A stretch of DNA of 64,000 nt from Sulfuritalea sp. (GCA_023700805.1 JAMPYF010000021.1:1-64000); one strand, 5' to 3'; counted from the stretch's first letter, positions 1 through 8,935 are shown. Numbers and translations are program-made. Notes: a model not told the origin generated them from the sequence alone.

Positions 1-762
1 AAGCAGTTCGACGAGCTGCTGGGCTGCGCCAAGACCGTGTTCCCCTATGTCGAGAACCACCTGTTCTACGTCGAGCACTGGTTCCACTCGGTGTTCTGGA
101 ACAAGATGCGCGAAGTCGCGGCGATCATGAAGGATCACGGCATGATCAAGGACATCGAGGACATCTGGTACATGCGCCGCGACGAGATCAAGCAGGCCTT
201 GTGGGACGTCGTCACTGCCTGGGCCACCGGCGTCAAGCCGCGCGGCACCTTCACCTGGCCGCCGGAAATCGAGTGGCGCAAGGGCGTCATGGAGAAGTTC
301 CGCCAGTGGAGCGCGCCACCTGCGATCGGCATCGCGCCCGAGGTGATCCAGGAGCCCTTCACCATCGTGCTCTGGGGCGTCACCAACAAGTCGCTGGCCG
401 ACTGGGCTTCGGTGCAGGATGCCGGCGATCCCGACAGCATCACCGAGCTCAAGGGCTTTGCCGGCAGTCCCGGCATTGTCGAGGGCCGGGCGCGCGTCTG
501 CCGCAGCGCGCAGGACATCCGCGATCTGCAGGAAGGCGAGATCCTCGTCGCACCGACCACTTCGCCGTCCTGGGCGCCGGCCTTCGCCAAGATCAACGCC
601 TGCGTCACCGACGTCGGCGGGGTCATGAGCCATGCCGCCATCGTCTGCCGCGAATACGGCATGCCGGCGGTGGTCGGCACCGGGCATGCGACCAAGGTGA
701 TCAAGACGGGAATGATGCTGCGGGTCGACGGTTCGTCGGGCGCAATCACCATCACCCGCTGA
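1..762 (+). CDS. ppsA: Phenylphosphate synthase subunit A, C-terminal part (5' end outside window)
   Basis: The frame is open from base 1, so 253 codons of a larger gene are visible. The visible part ends in the mobile phosphohistidine domain of PEP synthase/PPDK-type enzymes: GSPGIVEGRARV is followed by GGVMSHAAIVCREYG, whose His (about visible residue 211) is the expected phosphoryl carrier. In Thauera the PpsA subunit passes phosphoryl from this His to phenol, giving phenylphosphate in the cytoplasm. The gene lies directly upstream of ppsB and ppsC and a phenylphosphate carboxylase set, which makes plain PEP synthase unlikely. The N-terminal portion cannot be assessed. Confidence 0.88.
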   Translation, partial: KQFDELLGCAKTVFPYVENHLFYVEHWFHSVFWNKMREVAAIMKDHGMIKDIEDIWYMRRDEIKQALWDVVTAWATGVKPRGTFTWPPEIEWRKGVMEKFRQWSAPPAIGIAPEVIQEPFTIVLWGVTNKSLADWASVQDAGDPDSITELKGFAGSPGIVEGRARVCRSAQDIRDLQEGEILVAPTTSPSWAPAFAKINACVTDVGGVMSHAAIVCREYGMPAVVGTGHATKVIKTGMMLRVDGSSGAITITR

Positions 763-819
763 GGGTTGACGACCATGGGTAGCGTCTTGGCAATCGAAGG
801 GGTGGCAATGGAGGCTGGA

Positions 820-1902
820 ATGAACGACACCAAGCCGATCGTGTGCTGGTTCGAGGAGGTCAACAAGGACTCCGTGGACCTGGTGGGGGGCAAATGCTCC
901 TCGCTGGGGGAACTCATCAATGCGGGGGTGCGGGTGCCGCCAGGGTTCGCCCTGACGACACAGGGCTACGCGCAGTTCATGCGCGACGCCGGCATCCAGT
1001 CCGAGGTCAACGGTCTGCTCAAGGACCTCGACCACCAGGACATGGACAAGCTGGAGGAAGCCTCCCGCATCATCCGCGAGATGATCGAATCGCGCCCGAT
1101 CTCCATCGAGCTCGAGGACCTGATTGCCGAGTCCTACCGCAAGTTGTCGGTACGTTGTTGCATACCGGCGGTCCCGGTCGCGGTGCGTTCCAGCGCCACG
1201 GCCGAGGACCTGCCCGGCGCAAGCTTTGCCGGACAGCAGGACACCTACCTCTGGGTGCGCGGCGTCGATAGCGTGATGCATCACGTGCGGCGCTGCATTT
1301 CCAGCCTCTACACCGGGCGGGCCATCGCCTATCGCATGAAGATGGGCTTCCCCCACGAGCAGGTGGCGATCAGCGTGGGCATCCAGAAGATGGCCAATTC
1401 ACTGACGGCCGGCGTGATGTTCACCATTCACCCGACCAACGGCGACCGCTCGGTCATCGTCATCGACTCGAACTTCGGCTTCGGCGAATCGGTGGTGTCG
1501 GGCGAGGTGACGCCGGACCACTTCGTGGTCAACAAGGTCGCGCTGGACATCATGGAGCGCACCATCTCGACCAAGACGGTCTGCTACACGGTGGACTTCA
1601 AGGAACAAAAGTCGGTGGCGCTCGAAGTGCCTTTCGAGCGCCAGAACATCCAGTCCATCGTCGATGACGAAATCACCCAGCTGGCGTGGATGGGCAAGCA
1701 GATCGAAAAGCATTACGGCCGCCCGATGGACATCGAGTGGGCGATCGACAAGGACCTGCCGGCCGGCGACAACATTTTCATCCTGCAGGCGCGGCCGGAA
1801 ACCTTCTGGAGCGACAAGCCCAAGGTGGCCGCGTCGGCAGGCGCCACCTCGGCGATGGATTACATCGTGTCGAGCCTGATTGCCGGCAAGAAGCTGAGCT
1901 AG
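820..1902 (+). CDS. ppsB: Phenylphosphate synthase subunit B (ATP-binding PEP-synthase-like subunit)
   Basis: A 360-residue protein matching the N-terminal ATP-grasp half of PEP synthase. It has LVGGKCSSLGEL near residue 20, RSSATAEDLPGASFAGQQDT near residue 122, and a C-terminal DIEWAIDK...IFILQARPE segment that completes the nucleotide site. It would phosphorylate PpsA from ATP. I chose ATG 820 because GGAGG lies 5 bases upstream; in-frame ATGs at 775 and 808 and a TTG at 766 would lengthen it but lack that spacing. The length gives about 40 kDa, as for the Thauera subunit. Splitting PEP synthase into two genes is the hallmark of phenylphosphate synthase. Confidence 0.88.
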   Translation: MNDTKPIVCWFEEVNKDSVDLVGGKCSSLGELINAGVRVPPGFALTTQGYAQFMRDAGIQSEVNGLLKDLDHQDMDKLEEASRIIREMIESRPISIELEDLIAESYRKLSVRCCIPAVPVAVRSSATAEDLPGASFAGQQDTYLWVRGVDSVMHHVRRCISSLYTGRAIAYRMKMGFPHEQVAISVGIQKMANSLTAGVMFTIHPTNGDRSVIVIDSNFGFGESVVSGEVTPDHFVVNKVALDIMERTISTKTVCYTVDFKEQKSVALEVPFERQNIQSIVDDEITQLAWMGKQIEKHYGRPMDIEWAIDKDLPAGDNIFILQARPETFWSDKPKVAASAGATSAMDYIVSSLIAGKKLS

Positions 1903-1914
1903 GAGAGCACACAA

Positions 1915-2583
1915 ATGATCGTACGAAACTGGATGCGGGCCCATCCGATGGTCGTCGACAGCGACATCCTGCTGTCGGAAGCCAAGCGGATACTCACCGA
2001 GAACAATTTGCACGGTTTGCCGGTGGTCGACAACGGCCGCCTGCGCGGCCTGATCACGCGCGCCAATTGCCTGCGCGCGGCCCACTTCGCCCTGCGCACG
2101 CAGAACACCGACGAACTGAATTTCTTTTCCAGCCGGCTCAAGGTCAAGGATCTGATGGTGCGCAATCCGGCCACCGTCGATGCCGACGACACCATGGAGC
2201 ATTGCCTACAACTCGGGCAGAAGCTCGGCGTCGCGCAGTTTCCGGTGATGGACCAGGGCCAGGTGGTCGGCATCATCTCGGCCAACGAGGTCTTTTCCCT
2301 CGCCGCCCATTTTCTCGGCGCCTGGGAAAAACGCAGCGGCGTGACCCTGGCGCCGCTCGAACTGCGCCCCGGAATGATCGGCAGGATCACCGACATCGTC
2401 GAGGCTTCGGGCGCGGAAGTCCAGGCGATCTACCCGATCGGCAAGCCCGAGGACGTCGATCCGCAGGAACACCACCGCAAGCGGGTCATCGTGCGCTTTC
2501 ACTGCGAAGACACGCGCAACGTGGTCAAGGCGCTCGAAGAGGCCGGCTTCCCGGTGATCGAGTCGGTGCAGGCCAGGCATTGA
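1915..2583 (+). CDS. ppsC: Phenylphosphate synthase subunit C (CBS-domain protein)
   Basis: A 222-residue protein with two CBS domains, about residues 1-60 (MRAHPMVVDSDILLSEA) and 80-135 (MVRNPATVDADDTMEHCL). An ACT-like tail from about residue 150 carries GRITDIVEASGAEVQAIY. It starts 12 bases after ppsB with a GGAG site. In Thauera the third subunit is not catalytic but strongly stimulates phenylphosphate formation; CBS domains usually bind adenine nucleotides, so energy sensing is plausible but inferred. The protein has no membrane segment and no catalytic motif. Confidence 0.85.
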   Translation: MIVRNWMRAHPMVVDSDILLSEAKRILTENNLHGLPVVDNGRLRGLITRANCLRAAHFALRTQNTDELNFFSSRLKVKDLMVRNPATVDADDTMEHCLQLGQKLGVAQFPVMDQGQVVGIISANEVFSLAAHFLGAWEKRSGVTLAPLELRPGMIGRITDIVEASGAEVQAIYPIGKPEDVDPQEHHRKRVIVRFHCEDTRNVVKALEEAGFPVIESVQARH

Positions 2584-2674
2584 GCAGCAACGTCATTGAC
2601 TTTCATGCAGCAGTGGCGCAGCGCCCCCGATGATGAAACAAGCGAACGGCGAATTGAAGGCCCGCCCCTCCCAT

Positions 2675-2692
2675 CCTCCCCTCACGGGGAGG
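2675..2692. terminator. GC-rich hairpin between ppsC and ppcB
   Basis: A perfect 7-bp stem (CCTCCCC/GGGGAGG) with loop TCAC sits in the 199-base gap after ppsC. No T-run follows, so it is as likely an RNA-stability hairpin separating synthase and carboxylase segments as a true terminator. The rest of the gap shows only the AAAGGAG ribosome site of ppcB. Confidence 0.45.
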
Positions 2693-2782
2693 CTTCTGGT
2701 CAGTTCGCTTCGCTCGACTATTACCAGTCGCTCCGAACGAGTTATTGCACGTTAACCAATTTCAAACAAAGGAGTCTCCCCG

Positions 2783-4201
2783 ATGGACCTCAGGTATTTC
2801 ATCAACCAATGCGAAGCTGCCAACGAACTCAAGCGGGTGTCCGCCGAAGTCGACTGGAACCTGGAAATCTCCCATGTCTCGAAACTGACCGAGGAGAAGA
2901 AAGGCCCGGCCCTGCTGTTCGAGAACATCAAGGGCTATAGCTCGCCCGTATTCACCGGCGCCTTCGCCACCACCAAGCGCCTGGCGATCATGCTGGGCCT
3001 GCCGCACCACCTGTCGATGTGCGAATCGGCGCGGGCCTGGATGAAGAAGACCATCACCTCCGAGGGCCTGATCAAGGCCAAGGAAGTCAAGGACGGCCCG
3101 GTGCTGGAGAACATCATCAGCGGCGACAAGGTCGACCTCAACATGTTCCCGGTGCCCAAGTTCTTCCCGCTCGACGGCGGCCGCTACATCGGCACCATGG
3201 TCTTCCTGGTGCTGCGCGATCCGGAGACCGGCGAAACCAACCTCGGCACCTACCGCATGCAGATGCTCGACGACAAGACCTGCGGCGTGCAGATCCTGCC
3301 GGGCAAGCGCGGCGAGCGCATCATGAAAAAGTACGCCAAGCTGGGCAAGAAAATGCCGGCCGCCGCCGTGATCGGCTGCGATCCGCTGATCTTCATGGCC
3401 GGCACGCTGATGCACAAGGGCGCCAACGACTTCGACATCACCGGCACGGTGCGCGGCCAGCCCGCCGAATTCCTCATGGCGCCGCTGACCGGCCTGCCGG
3501 TGCCGGCGGGCGCCGAGATCGTGCTCGAAGGCGAGATCGACCCGAACAACTTCCGTCCCGAAGGGCCCTTCGCCGAATACACCGGCTATTACACCGACGA
3601 ACTGCACAAGGTGATCAACAAGCCGGCGCTGGAAGTGAAGCAGATCCTGCATCGCAACAACCCGGTGCTGTGGGCCACCGGCCAGGGCCGCCCGGTCACC
3701 GACGTGCATATGCTGCTGGCCTTCACGCGCACCGCGACGCTGTGGACCGAACTGGAACAGATGAAGATCCCCGGCATCAGCTCGGTCTGCGTGCTGCCCG
3801 AATCGGCCGGACGCTTCTGGGCCGTGGTCTCGGTCAAGCAGATGTACCCGGGGCACTCGAACCAGGTGGCCAACGCCGTGATCGGCAGCAACACCGGCTC
3901 CTACGGCATCAAGGGCATCATCACGGTCGACGACGACATCATGGCCGACGACCTGCAGCGCGTGTTCTGGGCGCTGTCCTGCCGCTACGACGCGGCGCGC
4001 GGCACCGACATCCAGAAGCGCGGCCGCTCCACGCCGCTCGACCCGGCGCTCGACCCCGACTCGAACAAGCTGACCACCTCGCGCATCATCATGGACGCCT
4101 GCATTCCGTATGAATGGAAGCAGAAGCCGGTCGAGGCGCGCATGGACGAGGAAATGCTGGCCAAGATCAAGGGCCGCTGGGCCGAATATGGGATCGACTG
4201 A
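2783..4201 (+). CDS. ppcB: Phenylphosphate carboxylase beta subunit (UbiD family)
   Basis: A 472-residue UbiD-family protein, close to the 53-kDa beta subunit of phenylphosphate carboxylase. The family active-site strip is present as EGPFAEYTGYY near residue 254, with the first and sixth residues both Glu as required for prenyl-FMN (de)carboxylases. The enzyme converts phenylphosphate and CO2 to 4-hydroxybenzoate. The start follows AAAGGAG, and ppcD begins 10 bases after the stop. The beta rather than alpha assignment rests on length (shorter than the 485-residue paralog) and on gene order as in Thauera. Confidence 0.83.
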   Translation: MDLRYFINQCEAANELKRVSAEVDWNLEISHVSKLTEEKKGPALLFENIKGYSSPVFTGAFATTKRLAIMLGLPHHLSMCESARAWMKKTITSEGLIKAKEVKDGPVLENIISGDKVDLNMFPVPKFFPLDGGRYIGTMVFLVLRDPETGETNLGTYRMQMLDDKTCGVQILPGKRGERIMKKYAKLGKKMPAAAVIGCDPLIFMAGTLMHKGANDFDITGTVRGQPAEFLMAPLTGLPVPAGAEIVLEGEIDPNNFRPEGPFAEYTGYYTDELHKVINKPALEVKQILHRNNPVLWATGQGRPVTDVHMLLAFTRTATLWTELEQMKIPGISSVCVLPESAGRFWAVVSVKQMYPGHSNQVANAVIGSNTGSYGIKGIITVDDDIMADDLQRVFWALSCRYDAARGTDIQKRGRSTPLDPALDPDSNKLTTSRIIMDACIPYEWKQKPVEARMDEEMLAKIKGRWAEYGID

Positions 4202-4211
4202 GGAAAACATC

Positions 4212-4721
4212 ATGGACAAGGCAAAAGACATCAAGCTGGTGATTCTCGACGTCGATGGCGTCATGACCGACGGCCGCATCGTGATCGACGACAACGGCGT
4301 CGAGTCGCGCAACTTCGACATCAAGGACGGCATGGGCGTCGTCGTGCTGATGATGAGCGGCGTCGAGGTGGCCATCATCACCTCGAAGAAGTCCGGTGCC
4401 GTGCGGCACCGCGCCGAGGAACTGAAGATCAAGCGCTTCTACGAAGGCATCAAGAAGAAGACCGAGCCCTACGAGGAAATCCTCAAGGAGATGGGCATCA
4501 CCGATGCCCAGGTCGCCTATGTCGGCGACGACCTGGTCGACCTGTCGATGATGAAGCGCGTCGGCCTGCCGATCGCGGTCGGCGACGCGGTCGAGGATGT
4601 GAAGAACCACGCCGCCTACGTCACCGTGGCGCGTGGCGGCTATGGCGCCGTGCGCGAAGCCGCCGAAATGATCCTCAAGGCGCAGGGCAAGTGGGACAAG
4701 ATTTTGTCCAAGATCAGCTGA
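4212..4721 (+). CDS. ppcD: Phenylphosphate carboxylase delta subunit (HAD/KdsC-like phosphatase)
   Basis: A 169-residue HAD-superfamily protein of the KdsC subfamily. The nucleophile motif DVDGVMTDG lies at about residues 12-20, a Ser/Thr-type motif II at ITSKKSG, and GDDLVDLSMM supplies the Mg-binding acidic pair. In phenylphosphate carboxylase the delta subunit removes phosphate from phenylphosphate at the active-site complex. It has no cap domain, as usual for KdsC-like tetramers. It sits between the two UbiD-type genes with a GAGGAAA ribosome site. Without this context it would be called a KDO-8-P phosphatase. Confidence 0.83.
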   Translation: MDKAKDIKLVILDVDGVMTDGRIVIDDNGVESRNFDIKDGMGVVVLMMSGVEVAIITSKKSGAVRHRAEELKIKRFYEGIKKKTEPYEEILKEMGITDAQVAYVGDDLVDLSMMKRVGLPIAVGDAVEDVKNHAAYVTVARGGYGAVREAAEMILKAQGKWDKILSKIS

Positions 4722-4760
4722 GTGTCAGACCAATCCCAAATTGCAGGCAAGGAGCCTATC

Positions 4761-6218
4761 GTGTCAAAAATCAATGCACCAAAGAGCAACCGTGAATTCA
4801 TCGATGCCTGCATCAAGGCTGGCGATGCCGTGCGCATCAAGCAGGAAGTGGACTGGGAAAACGAGGCCGGCGCCATCGTGCGTCGCGCCTGCGAACTCGG
4901 CGCTCCCGCGCCCTTCATGGAAAAAATCAAGGACTACCCGGGCTTCAGCTACTTCGGCGCGCCGCTGTCGACTTACCGGCGCATGGCGATCTCGCTGGGC
5001 ATGGACCCGGCGTCCAGCCTGCCGGAGATCGGCGCCGAGTACCTCAAGCGCACCAACAGCGAGCCGATCGCGCCGGTCGTAATCGACCGCAAGGACGCGC
5101 CCTGCAAGGAGAACATCCTCAGGGGCAAGGACGTCGACCTGTGCAAGCTGCCGGTGCCGCTGGTGCATGACGGCGACGGCGGCCGCTACGTCGGCACCTG
5201 GCACGCGGTGATCACCAAGCACCCGGTGCGCGGCGACGTGAACTGGGGCATGTACCGCCAGATGATGTTCGACGGGCGCACCATGTCGGGCGCCGTGTTC
5301 CCCTTCTCCGACCTCGGCAAGCAGCTCTCCGAGTACTACCTGCCGCGCGGCGAAGCCGCTCCCTTCGCCACCGCCATCGGCCTCTCGCCGCTGGCCGCGA
5401 TGGCCGCCTGCGCGCCCTCGCCGATCCCCGAGCCGGAACTGGTCGGCATGTTGTCCGGCCAACCGGCGCGTCTGGTCAAGTGCGAGACCAACGACCTCGA
5501 AGTGCCGGCCGACGCAGAGATCATCATCGAAGGCGTGATCTGCCCCGACTACAAGGTCGAGGAAGGCCCCTTCGGCGAATACACGGGCTATCGCACCAGC
5601 CCGCGCGACTTCCGCGTCACCTTCCGGGTGGATTGCATCACCTACCGCAACAACGCGACCATGACCATTTCCAACATGGGCGTGCCGCAGGACGAAGGGC
5701 AGTTGCTGCGTTCCTTCTCGCTCGGCCTGGAACTGGAAAAGCTGCTCAGGAGCCAGGGCATCCCGATTACCGGCGTGTACATGCATCCGCGCTCGACCCA
5801 CCACATGATGATCGTCGGCGTCAAGGCCACCTATGCCGGCATCGCCCAGCAAATCGCCCAACTGGCCTTCGGCAGCAAGCTCGGTCCCTGGTTCCACATG
5901 GTCATGGTGGTCGACGACCAGACCGACATCTACAACTGGGACGAGGTCTATCACGCCTTCTGCACCCGCTGCCACCCGGTCAATGGCATCCATGTGTACA
6001 AGAACACCACGGGCACGCCGCTGTATCCGTATGCGACGCCGCACGAGCGCAAGTACTCGATCGGCTCCAAGGTGCTGTTCGACTGCCTGTGGCCGGTGGA
6101 CTGGGACAAGACCAACGATGTGCCGACCCTGGTCAGCTTCAAGAACGTCTACCCCAAGGACATTCAGGAACGGGTATTGAGCAACTGGACCAACTACGGC
6201 TATCCGCCGGTCAAGTAA
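4761..6218 (+). CDS. ppcA: Phenylphosphate carboxylase alpha subunit (UbiD family)
   Basis: A 485-residue UbiD paralog of ppcB with the active-site strip EGPFGEYTGYR. I chose GTG 4761 because AAGGAG lies 6 bases upstream; the frame extends to a GTG at 4722 adjoining the ppcD stop but has no ribosome site there. The predicted 54 kDa fits the Thauera alpha subunit. UbiD proteins bind prenylated FMN and divalent metal, and a UbiX homolog is encoded 1.7 kb downstream. Alpha and beta probably form a heteromeric core. Confidence 0.83.
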   Translation: MSKINAPKSNREFIDACIKAGDAVRIKQEVDWENEAGAIVRRACELGAPAPFMEKIKDYPGFSYFGAPLSTYRRMAISLGMDPASSLPEIGAEYLKRTNSEPIAPVVIDRKDAPCKENILRGKDVDLCKLPVPLVHDGDGGRYVGTWHAVITKHPVRGDVNWGMYRQMMFDGRTMSGAVFPFSDLGKQLSEYYLPRGEAAPFATAIGLSPLAAMAACAPSPIPEPELVGMLSGQPARLVKCETNDLEVPADAEIIIEGVICPDYKVEEGPFGEYTGYRTSPRDFRVTFRVDCITYRNNATMTISNMGVPQDEGQLLRSFSLGLELEKLLRSQGIPITGVYMHPRSTHHMMIVGVKATYAGIAQQIAQLAFGSKLGPWFHMVMVVDDQTDIYNWDEVYHAFCTRCHPVNGIHVYKNTTGTPLYPYATPHERKYSIGSKVLFDCLWPVDWDKTNDVPTLVSFKNVYPKDIQERVLSNWTNYGYPPVK

Positions 6219-6230
6219 GGAGCGCTGAAA

Positions 6231-6485
6231 ATGAATCAATGGGAAGTGTTTGTCATGGACATGACGGAGCTGGCCGAGGGCCAGGATATCGAGCTCTCCA
6301 TCCGCACCCTGAATCCAGGCCTGCAGAAGTACACCTACAAGCGCGTCCGCGCGCAGGTGTCCTCGTCGCTGGACAAGTTTGCCGACCAGCTCCAGGTACG
6401 CCTCGGACGCGGCCAGCTGAGTTCCGCCCGCTACTCGATCAAGGTGATCGAGGAGATCCAGCGCATTCCGGCGAAATACCTTTGA
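6231..6485 (+). CDS. ppcC: Phenylphosphate carboxylase gamma subunit
   Basis: An 84-residue, about 10-kDa protein with no recognisable catalytic motif. It starts 12 bases after ppcA with an AAGGAG site. Size and position match the small gamma subunit known only from phenylphosphate carboxylase operons. The sequence begins MNQWEVFVMDMTELAEGQ and is hydrophilic. I infer the identity from position and size, since there is no general family motif to lean on. Confidence 0.72.
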   Translation: MNQWEVFVMDMTELAEGQDIELSIRTLNPGLQKYTYKRVRAQVSSSLDKFADQLQVRLGRGQLSSARYSIKVIEEIQRIPAKYL

Positions 6486-6511
6486 ACAGGGAGGAGTGAA
6501 AGCAGCGCTGG

Positions 6512-6533
6512 CGGCGTAATGCCAGCGCCAACT
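6512..6533 (-). repeat. Copy of dispersed 22-base motif (also arm of a hairpin)
   Basis: Read on the minus strand this is AGTTGGCGCTGGC followed by ATTACGCCG, matching a motif found about a dozen times in the window. On the + strand it also pairs with GCGCTGGC just upstream, forming an 8-bp stem in the gap before the third UbiD gene. Confidence 0.55.
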
Positions 6534-6543
6534 TTCCGGGAAC

Positions 6544-7896
6544 ATGAGCTACGCCGATCTGCGCGCCTTTCTCGCCGACCTTGGCAGCGATCTGCTCAAG
6601 GTCGGCCAGGCTTTCGATCCGAAGCACGAGATGGCGGCGCTGCTGCGCGCCATGCCGGCCAACGGCCCGGCCGTGTTGTTTGAAAACGTCGCCGGCCATC
6701 CGGGCGCGCGCGTGGTCGGCAACCTGGTCGCCAGCCGCAAGCGGGTGGCGAAGGCGCTCGCCACCAGCGAAGCCGAACTGGCGGCGACCTACCTGCAGCG
6801 CACGCGGCAGGGCATCGCGCCGCGCCAGACCAGCGACGCACCGGTCAAGGAAATATGCCACCTGGCGCCGGCGGATCTGGGCGCCCTGTTGCCGGTGCTG
6901 ACCCATTACGCCGGCGACGGCGGCCCCTTCATCACCACCGGCGTGGTGCTGTGCACCGATCCGCTCACGGGCCGGCGCGGCATGGGCATACATCGCATGA
7001 TGGTCAAGGGCGGCAGGCGCATGGGCATCCTGCTCGCCAATCCGCCCTTGTCCACCTTCCTCGCCAATGCCGAAGCCGCCGGCAGGCCGCTCGACATCGC
7101 CGTGGCGCTCGGCGTCGAACCGGCGCTGCTGATCGCGGCGGTGGTCAAGGCCGGGCCGCTGGGACCGGACAAGATGGACCTGGCCGGCGCGCTGCGCGGC
7201 GCACCGGTGGACCTGATCCGCGCCGAAACCGTCGCCGTCGATGTCCCGGCGCGCGCCGAGATCGTCATCGAAGGCCGCGTGCTGCCGGGCCTGCGCGAAG
7301 CCGAAGGCCCCTTCGGCGAAAACACCGGCTATTACTTTTCCAACCTGAGCCCGGTGGTGGAAGTCACGGCCGTCACCCACCGCCGCGACTTCATCTATCC
7401 GGCCCTCTGTCCCTGGACCGCCGATGTCGACGCGCTGCTCTCGCTGGCAGCCGGCACCGAGCTGCTGGGCCAGTTGCGCACCCAGATGGCCGGCATCGCC
7501 GACCTCGACCTGACCACCGGCACCTGCGGCTTCACCGCCGTGATCGCCCTGGCCAAGGCCAGGCCGACCGACGTGCGGCGCCTGATCCATCTCGTGTTCG
7601 GCATGGACAAGCGCGTCAAGCTGGTCACCGTGGTCGACGACGACGTCGATGTCCGCGATGCGCGCGAGGTGTCATGGGCCCTGGCGACGCGCTTCCAGCC
7701 CGACCGCGACACGGTGATCCTCTCCGGCATGGAAGGCTATGTGATCGATCCGTCCTGCGGCGGCGGCACGGGTTCCCGCATGGGCATGGACGCCACGCGC
7801 GGCAGCGGGCCCGAGTTCGATAAGATCACCATTCCGGCTGCCGCGGCAGCCAAGGCCAGGAGCGTCCTGGCCGAAATCGGTTTTGTTGCGGGGTGA
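6544..7896 (+). CDS. UbiD family (de)carboxylase-like protein
   Basis: A 450-residue UbiD-family protein, clearly diverged from PpcA and PpcB but keeping EGPFGENTGYYF with both catalytic-position Glu residues. It contains two alanine-rich stretches absent from the other two. Thauera carries a comparable extra UbiD-like gene downstream of the carboxylase, of unsettled role. Options are a true 4-hydroxybenzoate or dihydroxybenzoate (de)carboxylase, a prenyl-FMN chaperone, or an accessory subunit. No strong ribosome site precedes ATG 6544; a small stem-loop does. Confidence 0.75.
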   Translation: MSYADLRAFLADLGSDLLKVGQAFDPKHEMAALLRAMPANGPAVLFENVAGHPGARVVGNLVASRKRVAKALATSEAELAATYLQRTRQGIAPRQTSDAPVKEICHLAPADLGALLPVLTHYAGDGGPFITTGVVLCTDPLTGRRGMGIHRMMVKGGRRMGILLANPPLSTFLANAEAAGRPLDIAVALGVEPALLIAAVVKAGPLGPDKMDLAGALRGAPVDLIRAETVAVDVPARAEIVIEGRVLPGLREAEGPFGENTGYYFSNLSPVVEVTAVTHRRDFIYPALCPWTADVDALLSLAAGTELLGQLRTQMAGIADLDLTTGTCGFTAVIALAKARPTDVRRLIHLVFGMDKRVKLVTVVDDDVDVRDAREVSWALATRFQPDRDTVILSGMEGYVIDPSCGGGTGSRMGMDATRGSGPEFDKITIPAAAAAKARSVLAEIGFVAG

Positions 7897-7944
7897 GCGA
7901 TGCGCGCACCTGACCGGAACAAGGCCCCACACGAGGACAAGAAA

Positions 7945-8538
7945 ATGAAGCTGGTAGTCGGAATTTCCGGAGCAAGCGGGGCGATCTACGGACTGCGCAT
8001 CCTGGAGGTGCTCAAGGAGGCCGGTATCGAAACCCACCTGGTGATGTCGGATTCGGCCAAGCGCACCATCGTCTACGAGACCGACTACACGATAGACAAG
8101 GTCAAGAACCTGGCCAGCCACGTGCACGACATCAACGACGTCGGCGCCTGCATTTCCTCGGGCTCGTTCAAGCATGCCGGCATGGTCATCGCGCCCTGCT
8201 CGATCAAGACGCTCTCCGCGATCGCCAACTCCTTCAACACCAACCTGCTGATCCGCGGCGCCGACGTCTGCCTCAAGGAAAGGCGCAAGCTGGTGCTGAT
8301 GCTGCGCGAAACGCCGCTGCACCTCGGCCACCTGCGCCTGATGAGCCAGGTCACGGAAGCCGGCGCGGTGCTGGTGCCGCCGCTGCCGGCCTTCTACCAC
8401 CGGCCGAAGACGCTGGAGGACATCATCGACCAGTCGGTCAACAAGGCACTCGACCAGTTCGACCTCGGCGTCGAGCTGAACCTCTTCAAGCGCTGGACCG
8501 GCAATGAAGAACGCGAGAAAGCCAAGTCCGGCCAGTGA
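7945..8538 (+). CDS. UbiX-type flavin prenyltransferase
   Basis: A 197-residue UbiX/Pad1-family protein starting GISGASGAIYG, with the SSGSFKHAGMVIAPCS loop near residue 70 and RETPLHLGHLRLM near residue 125 that form the FMN and dimethylallyl-phosphate sites. It makes prenylated FMN for UbiD enzymes. ATG 7945 is preferred over the in-frame ATG at 7900 because GAGG lies 8 bases upstream and the family begins at this point. Placement between three UbiD genes and a riboflavin-kinase-like gene supports a dedicated cofactor role for phenol carboxylation. Confidence 0.88.
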   Translation: MKLVVGISGASGAIYGLRILEVLKEAGIETHLVMSDSAKRTIVYETDYTIDKVKNLASHVHDINDVGACISSGSFKHAGMVIAPCSIKTLSAIANSFNTNLLIRGADVCLKERRKLVLMLRETPLHLGHLRLMSQVTEAGAVLVPPLPAFYHRPKTLEDIIDQSVNKALDQFDLGVELNLFKRWTGNEEREKAKSGQ

Positions 8539-8935
8539 CGTCATGCGCATGACGCTGGAGGGCATCCTGTGCAGCGGCCTCGGCGAAGGCGCCGGCTTCA
8601 TCGCACTCGACTGGGTCGATCGCCAGTTTCGCGACAAGCTGGGCTATCGGCCCTACCCCGGCACGCTGAACCTGAGCCTGGAAGGCGCCGACTGGATCGC
8701 CGCGCGCGAGGCGATGCAACTGGCGACCGGTATCGCCATCGAGCCGCAGGCCGGCTTCTGCGCCGCCAAGTGTTTTGCCGTGCTGATCGACGGCTCGGTC
8801 GCCGGTGCGGCGGTGCTGCCTGAAGTCGGCGACTATCCCGAGCACAAGCTGGAGATCGTCGCGCCGGTGGCGGTGCGCCAGGAACTGCGCCTGAACGACG
8901 GCGATCGGGTCCGTCTGCAGTTGCAGATCGAATGA
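8504..8935 (+). CDS. DUF120-like CTP-dependent riboflavin kinase
   Basis: Up to 143 residues resembling the archaeal CTP-dependent riboflavin kinase (DUF120): EGILCSGLGEGAGFI, then YRPYPGTLNLSLEG, a central AKCFAVLIDG strand, and the C-terminal LEIVAPVAVRQELRLNDGD. In archaea this family makes FMN from riboflavin using CTP. Following ubiX, it could provide FMN for prenylation. ATG 8504 overlaps ubiX by 35 bases; ATG 8543 gives 130 residues and still covers the whole fold, and neither has a good ribosome site. The family call rests on motif recognition, not a search. Confidence 0.72.
   Translation: MKNARKPSPASDVMRMTLEGILCSGLGEGAGFIALDWVDRQFRDKLGYRPYPGTLNLSLEGADWIAAREAMQLATGIAIEPQAGFCAAKCFAVLIDGSVAGAAVLPEVGDYPEHKLEIVAPVAVRQELRLNDGDRVRLQLQIE

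Noticed and set aside
4212..4721. KDO-8-phosphate phosphatase for LPS synthesis
   Set aside because: The motifs fit, but the gene is embedded between two phenylphosphate carboxylase subunits and there are no LPS genes nearby.
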